Under the pieces are notes generated by a model. It worked only from the letters and a program-made list of their open reading frames with translations, was not told where the DNA came from and did no database searches. Position numbers and translations under genes: made by a program. From Patescibacteria group bacterium (GTDB lineage Bacteria; Patescibacteriota; Gracilibacteria; UBA1369; JAHJTR01), in contig JAHJTR010000068.1 in the NCBI GenBank assembly GCA_018829865.1, positions 1 to 8,827 of the forward strand: 8,827 nt of DNA, given 5' to 3'. This document shows, in pieces, positions 7,601-8,827 of the stretch (within the stretch, counting starts at the first letter, position 1; every line of letters starts with the position of its first letter).

Positions 7601-8827
7601 ATATACGGTTGTTCCTCCCTCATCAGGAGTTTGTGAACAATTAACACTTGAAACACGAGGTCAATTCGAGGTTACGGAATACCCATACAAAAAAACCATT
7701 AAAGCCAGCGCCGTCTTCACCAATAATATCAATCAAACTGCCGTCTTCAAGTGGGTGGCATTCGGTAACGCCACTGTTAACGGCAAAAAAATAATTGAAG
7801 GCCCTGCGGAAATAGAATTTATCGCTGACGGCCCGGGTGGCTTTGTAGTAACGGAAATAACAAATGAAGCAATATGTGGAGATGAACTGGCAATTTCCAA
7901 TCCAAAACCAATCTGTACCTCACTTACAGCCACATTCAACGGCAAAACTCCCGCAGAAGGACTGCCTGAAAAAGCCTTTCCGTATGATGTAACAGTTGAA
8001 GTAACCGAGATCACACATAGTTACCCTGCCCTTCCTTTTAATGCGCTATTTAAATATCTGACACCTCATTTACCAAACGGAACCAATTATACTCCGGTAA
8101 ACAAATATACTTTCACAGCTCTGAGCCCGGGTAAAGTTGTTGTTATGGAAGAAACAAATCCCGACGTTTGTAGAGCGGAGGTTGATATTCCAAAAATAAC
8201 ACCTAAAAAATGTATTAGCCTAAATAATGCACCTAAAAGACTGCAAGTAGGGCAATCAATGGAATCAAAAATAACAATTAATCCCGCAGATCATCCTGCA
8301 ATATATAAATACACCAGCACCAGCACCAACAGCACTTGTGCAACCATTAACGGACAACCTCTCCCTTATGAAACAGAAAATCCAAATGTAACTGTAAAAG
8401 CGGGATCAGCCGAGTGTACGGTAAGTATTACAACAATCAATAAAAATACAGGGAAAGTGGAAGATGATTGTAAAGGGCAGATTGAAATTTGGAAAGGTGG
8501 AGGCGGAAGTACTCCTACCCCTACACCATCAACACCTCCAGGAGGTGGAAGAACTCCAACACCTACACCATCAACACCCCCAGGCGGTGGCAGAACCCCT
8601 GTCCCAACCCCAACACCTACATCAACAACACCTCCGGGCGGCGGCAGCCCATACGAGCGCTTCGACCATAAACTAACAAAAACAGTCAATAAAAGCGTCG
8701 CAACCCGCCCAGAAGAAATCGTTAAGTATTCAATCAAATACGAAATAACCGAAAGCATTAAAAATAACAGTCCATTTAATGGCCCGTTCACCATCGTATT
8801 CGACGACACTTTGGGCAGAGAAAAACC
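4578..8827 (+). CDS. Giant secreted surface protein with ten Cys-paired Ig/PKD-like modules, 3'-truncated
   Basis: The frame runs from ATG 4578 to the window end without a stop (1416 full codons). ATG 4578 is the only ATG between the in-frame TGA at 4545-4547 and the signal peptide. Order of parts: signal peptide 1-31; N-terminal domain of about 32-260 with Cys 37, 50, 111 and 132; ten modules 261-1306; Gly/Pro/Thr linker 1307-1357; the start of a DUF11-like domain from 1358. A-type modules end in V-x-E-x-[ST]-[DN]-x(2-4)-Cys followed by a beta-strand, which resembles the C-terminal half of PKD-like domains of bacterial surface proteins. Many also carry an aromatic-Lys-[WY] strand (YKYVI, YKWVV, FKWVA). 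The mature visible part has 26 cysteines. Chains of this kind usually act as stalks or adhesins outside the cell; that role is inferred from architecture. No catalytic domain or anchor is visible, and an anchor may lie in the missing 3' part. It is probably co-transcribed with gene 1. Confidence 0.93.
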   Translation, partial: MINIIKKSIIGVIVLAICSVASPTLVNDSQAQTQKTCTPVPGSTTRNSYCEAWQDYAIYPSVYHDYSYFNDTDGSLPQNQGKLWYQYIDRIVYDLNYSDTQQNIQLDKLTCDLLQSDAADESNKYVKVNGVCEGSNRFKYQDRYISVDVSYNKSTQKVTWEFGSYQGKRSDEKPFIEGKNPGRSSFTNESFREFEYGIHLMSKDQNMTEWSATTSATAYTHDVAYNYSTSEWERINANYSQITPLGKEKTWWKKTIVPKKCLNLTMSPSGTQQATSLPYKKSVSVNTTWQNQGSYTPIYKYVIKEANVSAYLVVNGRNVGKTYEGTNTNVEINYNDSTYSATLEVYEASDKTNCLSTFKITPPPPPTKRCNELKVITPSQITNPITETSIHIETKDQFGNIWNGRYEYKTNSGQGKFNESGSNTYSVGSSLGSFTTLGSGTFVAATGSNPLNTNSKIVTFNSGKYDDKILIKDRDYPQYCAAEITIPKQNIPRQCLNLTMTPNGAQQATSLPYKKSVSVSTNWQNQGSYTPIYKYIIKETNVNAYLIVNGRNVGKTYEGTVTNVEINYNDTTYSATLEVYEVTDKTNCISTFKITPPPPPGKKCLSLNMTPSGDKQISQIPHTETVSVNTTWQNRGSYTPIYKWVVTGGDAYIINPQGQQVSTYQGTETQLKFVTNDKTNSPILTVYEVSDNGVICIQKLKLIPPSIPLNRCASLNITYPNEITDPITGSQIRIEAKDQNGISWSGRFRYETDSKVGYFKDSKNTQNPLNTSEKYIDYYNGKYEDTIRVYDIDFPQACSDTLYIPKKEEPKQCLYLTLSPAGPFYPSSLPYTTKVTANTAWKNQKNYVPVYQWAITPNDADAYIVTPSGSRVKYYEGTETEVEIWSNETAKEVRVAVAEASDKQSCYSEIKIIPPAICTSLSMNPIGQKQLTNGEIPFEQIVNVEGIYTRKPSVENYRFYVNGDQTAKIDSVRDILGIQKQRKFTYNGNTPASVTVVEQSNPSVCQNTYTVVPPSSGVCEQLTLETRGQFEVTEYPYKKTIKASAVFTNNINQTAVFKWVAFGNATVNGKKIIEGPAEIEFIADGPGGFVVTEITNEAICGDELAISNPKPICTSLTATFNGKTPAEGLPEKAFPYDVTVEVTEITHSYPALPFNALFKYLTPHLPNGTNYTPVNKYTFTALSPGKVVVMEETNPDVCRAEVDIPKITPKKCISLNNAPKRLQVGQSMESKITINPADHPAIYKYTSTSTNSTCATINGQPLPYETENPNVTVKAGSAECTVSITTINKNTGKVEDDCKGQIEIWKGGGGSTPTPTPSTPPGGGRTPTPTPSTPPGGGRTPVPTPTPTSTTPPGGGSPYERFDHKLTKTVNKSVATRPEEIVKYSIKYEITESIKNNSPFNGPFTIVFDDTLGREK
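4671..5357 (+). other. Aromatic-rich N-terminal domain of gene 2
   Basis: Residues 32-260 are unlike the repeats. They are rich in Tyr, Asn, Asp, Ser and Trp (for example YPSVYHDYSYFNDTDG) and have four Cys (37, 50, 111, 132), enough for two disulfides. No known family was recognised. As the free N-terminal end of a stalk-like protein it could be the ligand-binding tip, but that is inferred from position only. Confidence 0.6.
5358..5684 (+). repeat. Module A1 (PKD/Ig-like, 109 residues)
   Basis: Begins with CLNLTMSPSG, contains LPYKKSVSV, the strand YKYVIK and a YEGT motif, and ends with VYEASDKTNC and a five-proline linker. It has the same length as A2 and is about 85% identical in protein by my alignment (around 16 differences in 109). 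Confidence 0.85.
5685..6059 (+). repeat. Module B1 (Ig-like, Big-1-resembling, 125 residues)
   Basis: Begins with CNELKVITPSQITNPIT, then IHIETKDQFGNIWNGRYEY, and ends with YDDKILIKDRDYPQYC. The KDQ-x-GN...G pattern resembles invasin-type Big-1 domains, but only loosely. Compared with B2 it carries a Ser/Gly/Thr-rich insertion of about 24 residues near 5832-5925. Confidence 0.7.
6060..6386 (+). repeat. Module A2 (PKD/Ig-like, 109 residues)
   Basis: A near-copy of A1: CLNLTMTPNG at the start, the same LPYKKSVSV, YEGT and NYNDTTYSATLEVYE blocks, VTDKTNC near the end and a five-proline linker. Similarity to A1 is also high at the DNA level, with shared runs such as ccttataaaaaatccgtaag, which points to recent duplication or gene conversion. 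Confidence 0.85.
6387..6710 (+). repeat. Module A3 (PKD/Ig-like, 108 residues)
   Basis: Begins with CLSLNMTPSG, keeps TTWQNRGSYTPIYKWVV and YQGTET, and ends with VYEVSDNGVIC. It is clearly related to A1/A2 through its first half and diverges from them in the second half. Confidence 0.8.
6711..7013 (+). repeat. Module B2 (Ig-like, Big-1-resembling, 101 residues)
   Basis: Matches B1 through CASLNITYPNEITDPIT, IRIEAKDQNGISWSGRFRY and the end YEDTIRVYDIDFPQAC. It lacks the Ser/Gly-rich insertion of B1. It has two cysteines, at the usual start and near-end positions. Confidence 0.7.
7014..7328 (+). repeat. Module A4 (PKD/Ig-like, 105 residues)
   Basis: Begins with CLYLTLSPAGPF, contains LPYTTKVTANTAWKNQ, VYQWAIT and YYEGTETEVEI, and ends with VAEASDKQSC. 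It keeps the A-module signature, with Trp in the central strand. Confidence 0.8.
7329..7631 (+). repeat. Module A5 (divergent PKD/Ig-like, 101 residues)
   Basis: Begins with CTSLSMNPIGQKQ and ends with VTVVEQSNPSVC plus a TYTVVPP strand. The middle has lost the TPxYK strand and the YEGT block (NYRFYVNGD instead), but both end motifs and both cysteines remain. Confidence 0.65.
7632..7913 (+). repeat. Module A6 (PKD-like, 94 residues)
   Basis: Begins with CEQLTLETRG, has the strand FKWVAFGNATVNG, and ends with FVVTEITNEAIC. This is the module closest to the classic PKD-like pattern (aromatic-x-Trp strand, then VTE-x-[ST]-N...Cys). Confidence 0.65.
7914..8210 (+). repeat. Module A7 (PKD/Ig-like, 99 residues)
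   Basis: Begins with CTSLTATFNGKTP, has the strand LFKYLTPHLP, and ends with VVVMEETNPDVC followed by RAEVDIPK. It has two cysteines, at the expected positions. Confidence 0.65.
8211..8495 (+). repeat. Module A8 (divergent Ig-like, four cysteines, 95 residues)
   Basis: Begins with CISLNNAPKRLQVG and keeps the IYKYTS strand, but lacks the V-x-E-x-[ST]-[DN] motif. It has four cysteines (the start Cys, NSTC, AEC, DDC) rather than two, so it could hold two disulfides. It is the last module before the flexible linker. A small ACC-AGC codon repeat (TSTST) lies at 8313-8327. Confidence 0.6.
8496..8648 (+). repeat. Gly/Pro/Thr linker with tandem 42-nt units
   Basis: A GGGGS stretch (8496-8510) is followed by two units encoding the same 14 residues, TPTPTPSTPPGGGR (8511-8552 and 8553-8594), and a longer third unit of 18 codons (8595-8648, TPVPTPTPTSTTPPGGGS). 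Units 1 and 2 differ at 5 of 42 bases, all synonymous. This is a typical extended, flexible spacer between extracellular domains. The local rise in GC reflects the Pro and Gly codons. Confidence 0.9.
8649..8827 (+). other. Start of a DUF11-like repeat domain, cut by the window end
   Basis: Residues 1358-1416 contain KLTKTVNKSVATRPEEIVKY, then SIKYEI, then FTIVFDDTLG. This follows the usual layout of DUF11/'conserved repeat' domains of surface proteins: a KTV-x-K strand, a [PE]-x-[DE]-x-V-x-Y strand, and a V-x-DTL strand. Such domains often occur several times in series, so more copies may follow beyond the window. Confidence 0.6.

Noticed and set aside
6159..8014. Minus-strand frames opposite the A and B modules
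   Set aside because: They lie entirely within the real gene, and their coding pattern follows the repeats on the other strand.
5358..8495. CRISPR-like or non-coding tandem repeat
   Set aside because: Unit spacing of 282-375 nt, diverged copies and an unbroken reading frame show protein-domain repeats.
5358..8495. Many N-x-[ST] sequons suggesting N-glycosylation
   Set aside because: Asn, Ser and Thr are so frequent here that sequons are expected by chance, and no oligosaccharyltransferase is visible.
8464..8676. Two short plus-strand frames rich in His/Gln or Asn/Thr across the linker
   Set aside because: They are frame-shifted readings of the low-complexity repeat inside gene 2.
8366..8809. 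Minus-strand open frame rich in Gly/Val/Pro (147 codons)
   Set aside because: It mirrors the Pro/Gly linker of gene 2, where the codon pattern happens to leave the opposite strand free of stops. It has no plausible start signal.

Overview
The window is almost completely coding, on the + strand only. It holds two very large genes in tandem, and each is cut by a window edge. The DNA is AT-rich (I estimate the high 30s in % GC, not counted in full), and the coding strand is rich in A and poor in T. Both reading frames, about 2,900 codons together, contain no in-frame TGA, so the standard bacterial code fits. Giant Lys/Asn-rich orphan proteins, Pro-Thr-Ser/Gly linkers of the TPTPTPS-PPGGG kind, and weak ribosome binding sites suggest a Patescibacteria (CPR) genome, possibly Peregrinibacteria-like. 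That placement is inference; no marker gene is present. The missing TGA recoding argues against Gracilibacteria and Absconditabacteria (SR1).

Positions 1-4563 carry the 3' part of gene 1: at least 1520 residues, with the start lying upstream of the window. I do not recognise the family. It is Lys-rich and mostly helical, with only one cysteine. In its middle is a glycine-rich run of about 115 residues (nt 1714-2061) whose alternating pattern looks like beta-hairpins. A short hydrophobic segment follows (nt 2329-2397), and the protein ends in a Pro/Ser/Thr-rich tail.

After a 14-nt gap with no convincing Shine-Dalgarno sequence, gene 2 starts at ATG 4578 and stays open to the end of the window (1416 codons so far). 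It encodes a secreted, modular surface protein. In order it has a Sec signal peptide, an aromatic-rich N-terminal domain with four cysteines, ten consecutive Ig-like/PKD-like modules of about 94-125 residues, a Gly/Pro/Thr linker with 14-residue repeats, and the beginning of a DUF11-like repeat domain. The ten modules are of two types in the order A-B-A-A-B-A-A-A-A-A. Each starts on a cysteine and has a second cysteine near its end, which predicts one disulfide per module (the last module has four cysteines).

The likely picture is an operon for a cell-surface apparatus: gene 2 would be a long, disulfide-stabilised stalk or adhesin, and gene 1 a giant partner of unknown role. No RNA genes, mobile elements, CRISPR arrays, terminators or promoters were found. 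No stretch longer than 14 nt lacks a gene.
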